Shown here in pieces: positions 1 to 8,534 of a stretch of 64,000 nucleotides of DNA. The stretch is taken from positions 205,953-269,952 of the forward strand of contig JAQDAD010000002.1 of NCBI GenBank assembly GCA_027682205.1, read 5' to 3'. The notes below the pieces were generated by a model. That model was not told where the DNA came from, did not search any database, and was given only the letters and a program-made list of their open reading frames with translations. The DNA comes from Streptococcaceae bacterium AF54-32pH5A (lineage in GTDB: Bacteria; Bacillota; Bacilli; Lactobacillales; Streptococcaceae). Each line of letters starts with the position of its first letter. Positions within the stretch are counted from its first letter, which is position 1. Made by a program: the position numbers and the translations under genes.

Positions 1-27
1 CGATTTAAAACTAAAGAGGTGAAAACT

Positions 28-384
28 GTGATTTCTAAACCAGATAAAAACAAACTCCGCCAAAAACGCCACCGTCGCGTTCGCGGAAAACTCTCTGGAA
101 CTGCTGATCGCCCACGTTTGAACGTATTCCGTTCTAATACAGGCATCTACGCTCAAGTGATTGATGACGTAGCGGGTGTAACGCTCGCAAGTGCTTCAAC
201 TCTTGACAAAGAAGTTTCAAAAGGAACTAAAACTGAACAAGCCGTTGCTGTCGGTAAACTCGTTGCAGAACGTGCAAGTGCTAAAGGTATTTCAGAAGTG
301 GTGTTCGACCGCGGTGGATATCTATATCACGGACGTGTGAAAGCTTTGGCTGATGCAGCTCGTGAAAACGGATTGAAATTCTAA
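28..384 (+). CDS. rplR: 50S ribosomal protein L18
   Basis: L18 binds 5S rRNA and joins it to the 23S rRNA in the central protuberance of the large subunit. The product is 118 residues, the usual length, with the basic N-terminus ([13 protein letters not shown]) and the conserved C-terminal end ([16 protein letters not shown]) of the family. I start it at the GTG at 28 because AAAGAGGTG (13-21) lies six bases upstream as a ribosome binding site; the earlier in-frame GTG at 19 lies inside that site. It is the first gene visible; rplF should lie just outside the window. It belongs to the spc part of the ribosomal operon and is followed 17 bases later by rpsE. Confidence 0.96.
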   Translation: MISKPDKNKLRQKRHRRVRGKLSGTADRPRLNVFRSNTGIYAQVIDDVAGVTLASASTLDKEVSKGTKTEQAVAVGKLVAERASAKGISEVVFDRGGYLYHGRVKALADAARENGLKF

Positions 385-401
385 TAGGAGGACACTAGAA
401 A

Positions 402-896
402 ATGGCATTTAAAGACAATGCAGTTGAATTTGAAGAACGCGTAGTTGCTGTCAACCGTGTTACAAAAGTTGTTAAAGGTGGACGTCGTCTTCGTTTCGCA
501 GCTCTTGTTGTTGTTGGTGACCACAACGGTCGCGTAGGATTTGGTACTGGTAAAGCTCAAGAAGTTCCAGAAGCAATCCGTAAAGCAGTAGATGATGCTA
601 AGAAAAACTTGATTGAAGTACCGATGGTTGGAACAACAATTCCTCACGAAGTTCTTTCAGAATTTGGTGGGGCTAAAGTATTGTTGAAACCTGCTGTAGA
701 AGGTTCTGGAGTTGCCGCTGGTGGTGCCGTTCGTGCCGTTGTGGAATTGGCAGGTGTGGCAGATATTACATCTAAATCACTTGGCTCTAACACTCCAATC
801 AACATTGTTCGCGCAACTGTTGAAGGTTTGAAACAATTGAAACGCGCTGAAGAAGTTGCTGCCCTTCGTGGTATTTCAGTTTCTGATTTGGCATAA
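402..896 (+). CDS. rpsE: 30S ribosomal protein S5
   Basis: S5 is a small-subunit protein near the mRNA entry channel; it contributes to translational accuracy and is the classical site of spectinomycin-resistance changes. The 164-residue product has the N-terminal S5 double-stranded RNA-binding domain (about residues 10-75, with [14 protein letters not shown]) and the C-terminal S5 domain (about 85-160, ending in [10 protein letters not shown]). Its RBS is AGGAGG at 386-391. It is cotranscribed with rplR and rpmD, and all three keep the standard operon order. I see no mutation or truncation. Confidence 0.97.
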   Translation: MAFKDNAVEFEERVVAVNRVTKVVKGGRRLRFAALVVVGDHNGRVGFGTGKAQEVPEAIRKAVDDAKKNLIEVPMVGTTIPHEVLSEFGGAKVLLKPAVEGSGVAAGGAVRAVVELAGVADITSKSLGSNTPINIVRATVEGLKQLKRAEEVAALRGISVSDLA

Positions 897-909
897 GAAA
901 GGGGATAAA

Positions 910-1092
910 ATGGCTCAAATTAAAATTACTTTGACTAAGTCTCCAATCGGACGCATTCCATCACAACGTAAAACTGTTGTAGCACTTGGACTTGGCAAAT
1001 TGAACAGCTCTGTTATCAAAGAAGACAACGCTGCTATCCGTGGTATGATCACCGCAGTATCTCACTTGGTAACAGTTGAAGAAGTAAACTAA
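910..1092 (+). CDS. rpmD: 50S ribosomal protein L30
   Basis: L30 is a small, non-essential large-subunit protein with a ferredoxin-like fold. The product is 60 residues ([14 protein letters not shown] to VEEVN), the expected length. The true start is the ATG at 910, preceded by GAAAGGGG at 897-904; an in-frame upstream extension overlapping rpsE is not credible because L30 begins at this methionine. It follows rpsE by 13 bases. After it comes a 145-base gap with two hairpins before rplO, unusual in this otherwise tightly packed operon. Confidence 0.96.
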   Translation: MAQIKITLTKSPIGRIPSQRKTVVALGLGKLNSSVIKEDNAAIRGMITAVSHLVTVEEVN

Positions 1093-1097
1093 TGAAT

Positions 1098-1202
1098 TTT
1101 TAGGGGATGTGGCAATACTCATCCCCTAAAACTAGATATGGTCATCAAAGATGACAATCGTATAGGCGAGTTGATACGGGGGACAACCTTTTCTCCCCTA
1201 TC
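1098..1202 (+). promoter_or_regulatory. Two-hairpin intergenic RNA element between rpmD and rplO
   Basis: The gap holds a perfect 12-bp hairpin (arms 1098-1109 and 1120-1131, core TAGGGGATG/CATCCCCTA) and then a weaker one (GATA-c-GGGG at 1173-1181 with CCCC-TATC at 1195-1202). Neither is followed by a clear T-run, so they look more like an RNA processing or regulatory structure than a terminator. The rplO RBS (AGAGGAG, 1222-1228) follows. The function is unknown; I infer an mRNA stability or processing element. Confidence 0.45.
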
Positions 1203-1237
1203 GGCGCTAGCATTTTACAAAAGAGGAGAAAATAATA

Positions 1238-1678
1238 ATGAAACTTCATGAATTGAAACCTGCAGAAGGTTCTCGTAAAGTACGTAACCGTGTTGGTCGT
1301 GGTACTTCATCAGGTAACGGTAAAACATCTGGTCGCGGTCAAAAAGGTCAAAAAGCTCGTAGCGGTGGCGGAGTTCGCCTTGGTTTTGAAGGTGGGCAAA
1401 CTCCATTGTTCCGTCGTCTTCCAAAACGTGGATTCACTAATATCAACGCTAAAGAATACGCAATTGTAAATCTTGATCAATTGAACGTTTTTGAAGATGG
1501 TACTGAAGTTACTCCAGTTGTTCTTATCGAAGCAGGAATTGTAAAGGCTGAAAAATCAGGTGTTAAAATTCTTGGTAACGGTGAGTTGACTAAGAAATTG
1601 TCTGTGAAAGCAGCTAAATTCTCTAAAACAGCTGAAGAAGCTATCACTGCTAAAGGTGGTTCAGTAGAAGTCATCTAG
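1238..1678 (+). CDS. rplO: 50S ribosomal protein L15
   Basis: L15 is a late-assembling large-subunit protein that contacts many domains of 23S rRNA. The 146-residue product has the Gly/Lys/Arg-rich extended N-terminal tail (residues 10-45, [20 protein letters not shown]) and a globular C-terminal domain ending in AKGGSVEVI. The start is supported by AGAGGAG nine bases upstream. It is followed 11 bases later by secY, the usual pairing, so the ribosomal operon reads into the secretion channel gene. Confidence 0.97.
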   Translation: MKLHELKPAEGSRKVRNRVGRGTSSGNGKTSGRGQKGQKARSGGGVRLGFEGGQTPLFRRLPKRGFTNINAKEYAIVNLDQLNVFEDGTEVTPVVLIEAGIVKAEKSGVKILGNGELTKKLSVKAAKFSKTAEEAITAKGGSVEVI

Positions 1679-1689
1679 AGAGGTGACCT

Positions 1690-3000
1690 ATGTTTTTTAA
1701 ATTATTAAAAGAGGCCCTCAAGGTTAAGAAAGTAAGATCAAAAATTCTCTTTACGATTTTTATCATACTTGTCTTCCGTATTGGGACTAGTATTACTGTA
1801 CCAGGTGTGAATGCAAAAAGTCTGGAAGCTTTGAGTGGATTATCCTTCTTGAACATGCTTAGTTTAGTTTCAGGGAATGCCATGAAGAACTTCTCGGTTT
1901 TTGCACTCGGTGTGAGTCCGTATATCACAGCTTCCATCGTTGTTCAATTGCTACAAATGGATATTGTTCCAAAGTTTGTAGAGTGGGGCAAGCAGGGAGA
2001 AGTAGGACGGAGAAAGATAAATCAAGCGACTCGTTATATTGCGCTTGTACTTGCGTTTGTGCAATCAATCGGAATCACTGCTGGTTTTAACACTCTATCT
2101 GGTGCAAAATTATTAACGACAGATCTAACCCCTCAAGTCTTTGTTACGATTGGTATTATCCTGACTGCAGGTACTATGATTGTTACTTGGCTCGGGGAGC
2201 AAATCACTGATAAGGGATATGGTAACGGGGTGTCTATGATTATCTTTGCTGGGATTGTAGCTTCAATTCCAGAAATGATTCATGGTATCTATGTGGACTA
2301 TTTTGTCAATATTCCAAGTGATCGGTTGACGTCATCTATTATATTTGTCGTTATTCTCATTATCGCTGTTTTGTTGATTGTTTACTTTACAACATATGTA
2401 CAACAGGCAGAATATAAAATTCCGATCCAATATACAAAAGTTGCTCAAGGTGCTCCATCCAGTTCTTACCTTCCTTTGAAGGTCAATCCTGCTGGTGTTA
2501 TCCCAGTTATCTTTGCAAGTTCGATTACGGCAGCTCCTGCGGCTATTCTTCAGTTTGTCAGCGCTATGGGGCTTGATTGGACATGGGTGCGTACGGCACA
2601 AGAAATGCTTGCGACAACATCTCCAACAGGTGTTGCCATGTATGCACTGCTGATTATTCTCTTTACATTCTTCTATACATTTGTACAGATCAATCCAGAG
2701 AAAGCAGCAGAAAACTTGCAAAAGAGTGGAGCCTATATCCACGGTGTCCGTCCAGGTAAAGGAACGGAAGAGTTTATGTCAAAACTTCTTCGTCGCCTTG
2801 CAACTGTCGGCTCCCTTTTCCTTGGTGTGATTTCAATCTTGCCGATTGTAGCAAAAGATGTCTTTGGACTCTCAGAAGCGGTTGCTTTTGGGGGAACTAG
2901 TCTTTTGATCATTATTTCGACAGGTATCGAAGGAATCAAACAGCTAGAAGGTTACCTATTGAAACGTAAGTATGTTGGTTTCATGGACAAAACAGAATAA
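1690..3000 (+). CDS. secY: Preprotein translocase channel subunit SecY
   Basis: SecY forms the protein-conducting channel of the general secretion system in the cytoplasmic membrane, working with SecE, SecG and the ATPase SecA. The 436-residue product has about ten hydrophobic segments spread along its length, as expected. Family sequences are visible: FRIGTSITVPGV at the end of TM1, GVSPYITASIVVQLLQM around TM2, and GTSLLIIISTGIEGIKQLE near the C-terminus. The RBS GAGAGGTGA lies at 1678-1686. It is the main SecY of the ribosomal operon, not the accessory SecY2, whose gene lies with serine-rich adhesin clusters. Confidence 0.97.
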   Translation: MFFKLLKEALKVKKVRSKILFTIFIILVFRIGTSITVPGVNAKSLEALSGLSFLNMLSLVSGNAMKNFSVFALGVSPYITASIVVQLLQMDIVPKFVEWGKQGEVGRRKINQATRYIALVLAFVQSIGITAGFNTLSGAKLLTTDLTPQVFVTIGIILTAGTMIVTWLGEQITDKGYGNGVSMIIFAGIVASIPEMIHGIYVDYFVNIPSDRLTSSIIFVVILIIAVLLIVYFTTYVQQAEYKIPIQYTKVAQGAPSSSYLPLKVNPAGVIPVIFASSITAAPAAILQFVSAMGLDWTWVRTAQEMLATTSPTGVAMYALLIILFTFFYTFVQINPEKAAENLQKSGAYIHGVRPGKGTEEFMSKLLRRLATVGSLFLGVISILPIVAKDVFGLSEAVAFGGTSLLIIISTGIEGIKQLEGYLLKRKYVGFMDKTE

Positions 3001-3020
3001 AAGCAAGATTACTTTTGCTT

Positions 3021-3087
3021 AGAGAGTGGAGTATGAAGATCTACCTAGAAAGATAGATTTTCATCTCCCCTCTTCTATTTTGTTTTT
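3021..3087 (+). terminator. Long imperfect hairpin with T-tract after secY
   Basis: A stem of about 20 bp with a few bulges: TGAAGATCTA (3033-3042) pairs with TAGATTTTCA (3053-3062), and GAGAGTGGAG pairs with CTCCCCTCTTC outside it. ATTTTGTTTTT follows. This looks like an intrinsic terminator or attenuator inside the operon between secY and adk. A shorter hairpin (AAGCAA/TTGCTT) precedes it. Confidence 0.6.
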
Positions 3088-3146
3088 AAATAGGGGTTAA
3101 AAAGTTATTTTGCTTCTATTTAAATACAAAATAAGGAGATCAGATC

Positions 3147-3785
3147 ATGAATCTTTTGATTATGGGCTTGCCTGGTGCAGGTAAGGGAACACAAGCAGCT
3201 AAAATTGTGGAACAATTCCACGTGGCACACATTTCAACTGGAGATATGTTCCGTGCTGCTATGGCAAATCAAACTGAAATGGGCGTACTTGCAAAGTCAT
3301 ACATTGACAAAGGTGAGTTGGTCCCAGACGAAGTTACAAATGGTATTGTTAAAGAACGCCTTTCTCAGGACGATATCAAAGAAACAGGTTTCTTGTTAGA
3401 TGGTTACCCACGTACGATTGAACAAGCTCATGCCTTGGACAAAACATTGGCTGAACTTGGTATCGAACTCGAAGGTGTGATCAACATCGAAGTGAACCCA
3501 GACTGTCTCTTGGAACGTTTGAGTGGCCGTATCATCCACCGCAAAACAGGTGAAACCTTCCACAAAGTTTTCAACCCACCAGTTGACTACAAAGAGGAAG
3601 ATTACTACCAACGTGAAGATGACAAACCTGAGACAGTTAAGCGTCGTTTGGATGTCAATATCGCCCAAGGTGAACCAATCATTGCTCACTACCGTGCCAA
3701 AGGTTTGGTCCACGATATTGAAGGAAATCAAGATATCAATGATGTGTTCAAAGACATCGAAAAAGTATTGACAAATTTGAAATAA
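3147..3785 (+). CDS. adk: Adenylate kinase
   Basis: Adenylate kinase catalyses ATP + AMP = 2 ADP in the cytoplasm and balances the adenylate pool. The 212-residue protein opens with the P-loop [10 protein letters not shown] (residues 7-16), has the AMP-site DGYPRT motif (about residues 84-89) and a LID region (about 125-160) lacking the four zinc-ligand cysteines found in some Gram-positive adenylate kinases. The RBS AAGGAGA ends seven bases before the ATG. It sits between secY and infA, the standard position in Firmicutes. Confidence 0.97.
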   Translation: MNLLIMGLPGAGKGTQAAKIVEQFHVAHISTGDMFRAAMANQTEMGVLAKSYIDKGELVPDEVTNGIVKERLSQDDIKETGFLLDGYPRTIEQAHALDKTLAELGIELEGVINIEVNPDCLLERLSGRIIHRKTGETFHKVFNPPVDYKEEDYYQREDDKPETVKRRLDVNIAQGEPIIAHYRAKGLVHDIEGNQDINDVFKDIEKVLTNLK

Positions 3786-3799
3786 AGCGTTTTTCACAC

Positions 3800-3828
3800 T
3801 TGCAAAAAATCGCTACAAATGTTATACT
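3800..3828 (+). promoter_or_regulatory. Internal promoter upstream of infA
   Basis: A -35 of TTGCAA (3800-3805), a 17-bp spacer and a -10 of TATACT (3823-3828), with a TG one base upstream giving an extended -10. It starts just after the adk stop codon, so infA, rpmJ, rpsM, rpsK, rpoA and rplQ could be transcribed independently of the upstream ribosomal operon. Confidence 0.75.
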
Positions 3829-3901
3829 GAGATAGTCTGACTTATAATTGTTGTCTCTATGTTTAGAGGCATCAAATCGAAATTTATGGAGGTGCTTTTG
3901 C

Positions 3902-4120
3902 GTGGCAAAAGACGATGTGATTGAAGTTGAAGGCAAAGTAGTTGATACAATGCCTAACGCAATGTTTACGGTTGAACTTGAAAATGGACATCAGATTTTA
4001 GCAACAGTTTCTGGTAAAATTCGTAAAAACTATATTCGTATTTTAGCGGGAGATCGTGTTACTGTCGAAATGAGTCCATATGACTTGACACGTGGACGTA
4101 TCACTTACCGCTTTAAATAA
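3902..4120 (+). CDS. infA: Translation initiation factor IF-1
   Basis: IF-1 binds the A site of the 30S subunit during initiation and supports IF-2 and IF-3. The product is 72 residues ([15 protein letters not shown] to GRITYRFK), a single OB-fold S1 domain of exactly the family length. The start is a GTG at 3902 with GGAGGT at 3886-3891 as the RBS; an in-frame upstream extension would add about 18 residues not found in the family. It follows the internal promoter at 3800-3828 and precedes rpmJ by 24 bases. Confidence 0.95.
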   Translation: MAKDDVIEVEGKVVDTMPNAMFTVELENGHQILATVSGKIRKNYIRILAGDRVTVEMSPYDLTRGRITYRFK

Positions 4121-4144
4121 TCGAAAAACTTGGAGGGATAAGAA

Positions 4145-4261
4145 ATGAAAGTAAGACCATCGGTCAAACCAATTTGCGAATACTGTAAAGTAATTCGTCG
4201 TAATGGTCGTGTTATGGTAATTTGCCCAGCAAATCCAAAACACAAACAACGTCAAGGATAA
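4145..4261 (+). CDS. rpmJ: 50S ribosomal protein L36
   Basis: L36 is the smallest large-subunit protein, 38 residues here ([16 protein letters not shown] to KHKQRQG). The zinc-ribbon ligands are present: Cys11, Cys14 and Cys27 with His33, so this is the zinc-binding (C+) form. The RBS GGAGGGA sits at 4132-4138. It lies between infA and rpsM as in other Firmicutes. Confidence 0.96.
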
Positions 4262-4278
4262 GATAGAAAGGAGAAAAC

Positions 4279-4644
4279 ATGGCTCGTATTGCTGGAGTTG
4301 ACATTCCAAATGACAAACGCGTAGTAATCTCATTGACTTACGTTTATGGTATCGGACTTGCAACATCTAAGAAAATTTTGGCTGCTGCTGGAATCTCAGA
4401 AGATGTTCGTGTACGTGACCTTACATCAGATCAAGAAGATGCTATCCGTCGTGAAGTGGATGCAATCAAAGTTGAAGGTGACCTTCGTCGTGAAGTAAAC
4501 TTGAACATCAAACGTTTGATGGAAATCGGTTCTTACCGTGGTATTCGTCACCGTCGTGGACTTCCTGTCCGTGGACAAAACACTAAAAACAATGCTCGCA
4601 CTCGTAAAGGTAAAGCTGTTGCGATTGCTGGTAAGAAAAAATAA
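4279..4644 (+). CDS. rpsM: 30S ribosomal protein S13
   Basis: S13 sits in the head of the small subunit and forms bridges to the large subunit, contacting the P-site tRNA. The 121-residue product starts [15 protein letters not shown] and has the family signature near residues 88-101 ([15 protein letters not shown]) and a basic C-terminal tail ([16 protein letters not shown]). The RBS AAAGGAGA lies at 4267-4274. It is spaced 17 bases from rpmJ and 17 bases from rpsK. Confidence 0.97.
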
Positions 4645-4661
4645 TATAGGAGGTAAAAGTC

Positions 4662-5045
4662 TTGGCTAAACCAACACGTAAACGTCGTGTGAAAAAGAAT
4701 ATCGAATCTGGTATTGCTCATATTCACGCTACATTTAATAACACTATTGTTATGATTACTGATGTGCATGGTAATGCAATTGCTTGGTCATCAGCTGGTG
4801 CTCTTGGTTTCAAAGGTTCTCGTAAATCTACACCATTCGCTGCTCAAATGGCTTCTGAAGCTGCTGCTAAATCTGCACAAGAACACGGTCTTAAATCAGT
4901 TGAAGTTACTGTAAAAGGTCCAGGTTCTGGTCGTGAGTCAGCTATTCGTGCGCTTGCTGCCGCTGGTCTTGAAGTAACAGCAATTCGTGATGTGACTCCA
5001 GTGCCACACAATGGTGCTCGTCCTCCAAAACGTCGCCGTGTATAA
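4662..5045 (+). CDS. rpsK: 30S ribosomal protein S11
   Basis: S11 is in the platform of the small subunit and helps form the mRNA exit channel near the Shine-Dalgarno helix. The 127-residue product ([13 protein letters not shown] to [11 protein letters not shown]) has the conserved [13 protein letters not shown] region (about residues 87-99) and a basic C-terminus. The start codon is TTG at 4662, with AGGAGG at 4649-4654 as RBS; no ATG is available nearby, so the unusual start looks genuine. The gene is followed by rpoA after 42 bases. Confidence 0.96.
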
Positions 5046-5087
5046 TCATCGCATTACACTGCTTTTCGTTTAAGAGGGAGTAACTAA

Positions 5088-6023
5088 ATGATTGAGTTTG
5101 AAAAACCAAATATAACAAAAATTGATGAAAATAAAGATTATGGCAAGTTTGTAATCGAACCACTTGAACGTGGCTACGGTACAACTCTTGGTAACTCTCT
5201 TCGTCGTGTACTACTAGCTTCTCTACCAGGAGCAGCAGTGACATCTATCAACATTGAAGGTGTCTTGCATGAGTTCGACACAGTTCCAGGTGTTCGTGAA
5301 GACGTGATGCAAATCATTCTGAACATTAAAGGGATTGCAGTGAAATCATACGTTGAAGACGAAAAAATCATTGAACTTGACGTTGAAGGTCCTGCTGAAA
5401 TTACAGCTGGAGACATTTTGACTGACAGTGATGTTGAGATTGTAAATCCAGATCATTATCTCTTTACAATCGGTGAAGGTTCTTCTCTAAAAGCGACAAT
5501 GACTGTTAACAGTGGTCGTGGATATGTACCTGCTGATGAAAACAAAAAAGATAATGCACCAGTTGGAACACTTGCTGTAGATTCTATTTATACACCAGTT
5601 ACAAAAGTCAACTATCAAGTTGAACCTGCTCGTGTAGGTAGCAATGATGGATTTGACAAATTAACCCTTGAAATCTTGACTAATGGAACAATTATTCCAG
5701 AAGATGCTTTAGGGCTTTCAGCACGTATCTTGACAGAACATCTTGATTTGTTTACAAATCTTACTGAGATTGCTAAGTCAACTGAAGTGATGAAAGAAGC
5801 TGATACTGAATCTGACGATCGTATTTTGGATCGTACGATTGAGGAACTGGACTTGTCTGTGCGTTCATACAACTGTTTGAAACGTGCCGGTATCAACACT
5901 GTGCATGATTTGACAGAAAAATCTGAAGCAGAGATGATGAAAGTACGAAATCTTGGACGCAAGAGTTTGGAAGAAGTGAAACTCAAACTCATTGACTTGG
6001 GTCTTGGATTAAAAGATAAATAA
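5088..6023 (+). CDS. rpoA: DNA-directed RNA polymerase alpha subunit
   Basis: The alpha subunit dimer is the assembly platform of RNA polymerase, and its C-terminal domain contacts promoter UP elements and activators. The 311-residue protein has the N-terminal assembly domain (about 1-230, with [20 protein letters not shown] at 28-47), a linker rich in acidic residues (about 228-245, ADTESDDR) and the C-terminal DNA-binding domain (about 250-308, with [18 protein letters not shown] and [11 protein letters not shown]). The RBS GAGGGAG is at 5073-5079. It is in the conserved order rpsK-rpoA-rplQ. Confidence 0.97.
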   Translation: MIEFEKPNITKIDENKDYGKFVIEPLERGYGTTLGNSLRRVLLASLPGAAVTSINIEGVLHEFDTVPGVREDVMQIILNIKGIAVKSYVEDEKIIELDVEGPAEITAGDILTDSDVEIVNPDHYLFTIGEGSSLKATMTVNSGRGYVPADENKKDNAPVGTLAVDSIYTPVTKVNYQVEPARVGSNDGFDKLTLEILTNGTIIPEDALGLSARILTEHLDLFTNLTEIAKSTEVMKEADTESDDRILDRTIEELDLSVRSYNCLKRAGINTVHDLTEKSEAEMMKVRNLGRKSLEEVKLKLIDLGLGLKDK

Positions 6024-6034
6024 AGGAGGAATAC

Positions 6035-6421
6035 ATGGCTTACCGTAAACTAGGACGCACTAGCTCACAACGTAAAGCAATGCTTCGCGATTTGACAACT
6101 GACCTTTTGATTAACGAATCAATCGTGACAACTGAAGCTCGTGCTAAAGAAATCCGTAAAACTGTTGAAAAAATGATTACTCTAGGTAAACGTGGTGATT
6201 TGCATGCACGTCGTCAAGCAGCTGCTTTCGTACGTAATGAAATCGCATCTGAAAACTATGATGAAGCAACTGATAAGTACACTTCTACTACAGCACTTCA
6301 AAAATTGTTCTCAGAAATCGCACCTCGTTATGCCGAACGTAACGGTGGATACACTCGTATCCTTAAAACTGAACCACGTCGTGGTGATGCTGCGCCAATG
6401 GCGATCATCGAATTAGTATAA
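6035..6421 (+). CDS. rplQ: 50S ribosomal protein L17
   Basis: L17 lines the exit of the peptide tunnel on the large subunit. The 128-residue product begins [20 protein letters not shown] and carries the family signature in the first half (about residues 30-60, [16 protein letters not shown]). It is the last protein gene of the ribosomal operon, with RBS AAAGGAGGA at 6022-6030 overlapping the end of rpoA. The mRNA continues into a structured 3' element (6438-6525) and a terminator (6538-6595). Confidence 0.97.
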   Translation: MAYRKLGRTSSQRKAMLRDLTTDLLINESIVTTEARAKEIRKTVEKMITLGKRGDLHARRQAAAFVRNEIASENYDEATDKYTSTTALQKLFSEIAPRYAERNGGYTRILKTEPRRGDAAPMAIIELV

Positions 6422-6437
6422 AATCATCAATTTTGTT

Positions 6438-6525
6438 GAGTGTTATGATGATGGAGTCTTGTGCTCTTAGTCTAGCTCTGGTCTACCGCTGGGACTTCGG
6501 TCCTAGCGGGAACACTCATCATCAT
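6438..6525 (+). ncRNA. L17 downstream element (structured 3' RNA of the ribosomal operon)
   Basis: Directly seen: a perfect 10-bp hairpin capped by a UUCG tetraloop (arms 6486-6495 and 6500-6509), and two longer-range pairings that cross each other. GAGTGTT (6438-6444) is complementary to AACACTC (6511-6517), and ATGATGAT (6445-6452) is complementary to ATCATCAT (6518-6525). The order makes them either a pseudoknot or alternative folds. The position directly after rplQ matches the published L17 downstream element RNA motif of lactic acid bacteria and Listeria, whose function is unknown. The family call is from memory of that motif. Confidence 0.75.
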
Positions 6526-6537
6526 TTGATAGGGTAG

Positions 6538-6595
6538 ACGCTTGTTTACGAAATTGTTTTTTGTTTAAGAACAACTTCGTAAGCAGGCGTTTTTT
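6538..6595 (+). terminator. Intrinsic terminator of the ribosomal operon
   Basis: A 21-bp stem with three G-U pairs (6538-6558 with 6570-6590), a loop of about 11 bases, followed by TTTTTT (6590-6595). It lies directly after the L17 downstream element and closes the rplR-rplQ transcription unit. Confidence 0.88.
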
Positions 6596-6614
6596 AGTAT
6601 TTTCTATGGAAATA

Positions 6615-6623
6615 TGCTATACT
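6615..6623 (+). promoter_or_regulatory. Extended -10 promoter upstream of the ACT-domain gene
   Basis: TGcTATACT (TG 6615-6616, -10 at 6618-6623) follows the ribosomal terminator and precedes the ACT/UPF0210 gene pair by about 60 bases. No strong -35 is visible, which is common for extended -10 promoters in streptococci. Confidence 0.6.
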
Positions 6624-6684
6624 AAGGAAAAAGAAAATCAAAAACGTTCAGGTTTTCTAAAAATCGTAGAAATGGGATATAAGG

Positions 6685-6951
6685 ATGAAGGCTATTATTA
6701 CAGTGGTTGGCAAGGACAAGACTGGTATTGTTGCAGGCGTGTCTACTAAGATTGCAGAATTGGGTTTGAATATTGATGATATTTCTCAAACAGTACTGGA
6801 TGAGTATTTTACCATGATGGCAGTCGTATCTAGTGATGAAAAGCAGGATTTCACCACTCTGCGAAATGAGTTTGAAGCTTTCGGCCAGACCTTGAATGTT
6901 AAAATTAATATTCAAAGTGCAGCGATTTTTGACGCCATGTATAATATCTAG
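6685..6951 (+). CDS. ACT domain-containing protein (UPF0237 family)
   Basis: A stand-alone ACT domain of 88 residues: MKAIITVVGKDKTGIVAGVS at the start, then the glycine-rich turn and beta strands typical of the fold. ACT domains bind small ligands, usually amino acids, and control partner enzymes. Related small proteins include the N-terminal half of GcvR-like regulators. The gene lies nine bases upstream of a UPF0210 gene; the two are a conserved pair in many Firmicutes and probably act together. Their biochemical role is not known. Function beyond ligand sensing is inference. Confidence 0.88.
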   Translation: MKAIITVVGKDKTGIVAGVSTKIAELGLNIDDISQTVLDEYFTMMAVVSSDEKQDFTTLRNEFEAFGQTLNVKINIQSAAIFDAMYNI

Positions 6952-6960
6952 GAGGTCATC

Positions 6961-8298
6961 ATGGATATTAGACAAGTTACTGAAACCATTGCCATGATCG
7001 AGGAGCAGAACTTCGATATCAGAACCATCACCATGGGGATTTCCCTTTTGGACTGTATTGACCCAGATATCGAACGTGCCGCTGAAAAAATTTACCAAAA
7101 AATCACAATGAAAGCTGCAAATCTAGTGGCTGTAGGAGATGAAATTGCTGCAGAACTAGGGATTCCGATTGTCAATAAACGAGTATCGGTGACTCCGATT
7201 TCCTTGATTGGAGCAGCGACTGATGCGACGGACTATGTTGTTTTGGCAAAGGCACTTGATAAGGCTGCCAAGGAGATTGGTGTTGACTTTATTGGTGGAT
7301 TTTCGGCCTTGGTACAAAAAGGATACCAAAAAGGAGATGAGATTCTCATCAATTCTATCCCGCGTGCTCTAGCAGAAACGGACAAGGTTTGTTCGTCAGT
7401 CAATATCGGCTCAACCAAGTCAGGTATCAACATGACTGCGGTCGCAGATATGGGACGTATTATCAAGGAAACAGCTGCGTTATCAGATATGGGTGCGGCC
7501 AAGTTGGTCGTATTTGCTAACGCTGTTGAGGACAATCCTTTTATGGCGGGGGCTTTCCACGGTGTTGGAGAAGCAGATGTTATCATTAATGTTGGTGTTT
7601 CGGGTCCTGGTGTTGTCAAGCGTGCCTTAGAAAAGGTTCGTGGTCAGAGTTTTGATGTAGTAGCTGAGACAGTCAAAAAAACAGCCTTTAAGATTACTCG
7701 TATTGGTCAATTGGTTGGTCAAATGGCGAGCGAACGCCTTGGTGTTGACTTTGGAATCGTAGACCTAAGTTTGGCGCCAACTCCTGCGGTTGGTGATTCT
7801 GTGGCTCGAGTACTGGAGGAAATGGGCCTAGAAACAGTTGGTACACATGGGACGACAGCTGCCCTCGCTCTTTTGAATGACCAAGTTAAGAAGGGCGGAG
7901 TGATGGCTTGTAACCAGGTCGGTGGCTTGTCAGGTGCTTTTATCCCTGTTTCTGAAGACGAGGGTATGATCGCTGCGGTACAAAATGGCTCTCTGAATTT
8001 AGAGAAACTAGAGGCCATGACGGCTATCTGTTCTGTTGGACTGGATATGATTGCCATTCCGGAAGATACGCCTGCTGAAACCATTGCAGCTATGATTGCG
8101 GATGAGGCGGCAATTGGTGTCATTAACATGAAGACAACGGCCGTCCGTATCATTCCAAAGGGCAAAGAAGGCGATATGATTGAGTTTGGTGGTTTGCTAG
8201 GAACAGCTCCAGTTATGAAAGTCAATGGGGCTTCGTCTGTTGATTTCATCTCTCGTGGAGGTCAAATTCCTGCTCCAATCCATAGTTTTAAAAATTAA
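6961..8298 (+). CDS. UPF0210 (DUF711) family protein
   Basis: A 445-residue protein of the UPF0210/DUF711 family, sometimes called PFL family protein because the fold resembles pyruvate formate-lyase-type barrels. It is rich in glycine and alanine, contains conserved stretches such as [20 protein letters not shown] and [24 protein letters not shown], and has no signal peptide. RBS AGGAGG (6950-6955) overlaps the end of the ACT gene. The reaction is unknown. The pairing with an ACT protein suggests it is an enzyme controlled by an amino acid or similar ligand, but that is inference. Length is normal for the family. Confidence 0.88.
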   Translation: MDIRQVTETIAMIEEQNFDIRTITMGISLLDCIDPDIERAAEKIYQKITMKAANLVAVGDEIAAELGIPIVNKRVSVTPISLIGAATDATDYVVLAKALDKAAKEIGVDFIGGFSALVQKGYQKGDEILINSIPRALAETDKVCSSVNIGSTKSGINMTAVADMGRIIKETAALSDMGAAKLVVFANAVEDNPFMAGAFHGVGEADVIINVGVSGPGVVKRALEKVRGQSFDVVAETVKKTAFKITRIGQLVGQMASERLGVDFGIVDLSLAPTPAVGDSVARVLEEMGLETVGTHGTTAALALLNDQVKKGGVMACNQVGGLSGAFIPVSEDEGMIAAVQNGSLNLEKLEAMTAICSVGLDMIAIPEDTPAETIAAMIADEAAIGVINMKTTAVRIIPKGKEGDMIEFGGLLGTAPVMKVNGASSVDFISRGGQIPAPIHSFKN

Positions 8299-8314
8299 TA
8301 AAAAAGAGAGAGGA

Positions 8315-8347
8315 TTTAAGTTGAGTTTAAGGATGACTGTGTATACT
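8315..8347 (+). promoter_or_regulatory. CiaR-dependent promoter of ccnC
   Basis: Direct repeat TTTAAG-N5-TTTAAG (8315-8331), the known CiaR binding signature, ten bases upstream of a TATACT -10 (8342-8347). The same spacing recurs at the other three csRNA promoters in this window. Confidence 0.9.
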
Positions 8348-8353
8348 ATAATC

Positions 8354-8446
8354 ATTAAATAAAGATCTCCTAACTTTATTTAATTAGAATCCTAAACTTT
8401 TTCATAATAATCTCCTAGGAAAGCTACCATGAGGGTAGCTTTTCTT
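8354..8446 (+). ncRNA. ccnC: CiaR-controlled small RNA csRNA (ccnC-like)
   Basis: A roughly 93-base RNA begins about seven bases after the -10 and ends at a hairpin terminator (AAGCTACC 8421-8428 with GGTAGCTT 8434-8441, then T-rich). It has two unpaired pyrimidine patches (TCTCCT at 8366-8371 and 8411-8416) complementary to Shine-Dalgarno sequences, shared by the csRNA family. In pneumococcus these RNAs are activated by the CiaRH two-component system and repress targets including comC, dampening competence. I name it ccnC because it precedes the phosphoglycerate mutase gene, as I recall from pneumococcal maps. The RNA identity is firm; the letter is less so. Confidence 0.85.
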
Positions 8447-8534
8447 GTGGGAAAATTACGAGAGCGGACTTTACTGTTGAAAGCCGAATATTTCTTTGTT
8501 CCATGATATAATAGAAGAAAATGGAGGATAGAAA

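Noticed and set aside
381-647. Antisense open reading frames inside ribosomal and synthetase genes
   Set aside because: They have no RBS, no family resemblance and mirror the codon structure of the strongly coding opposite strand.
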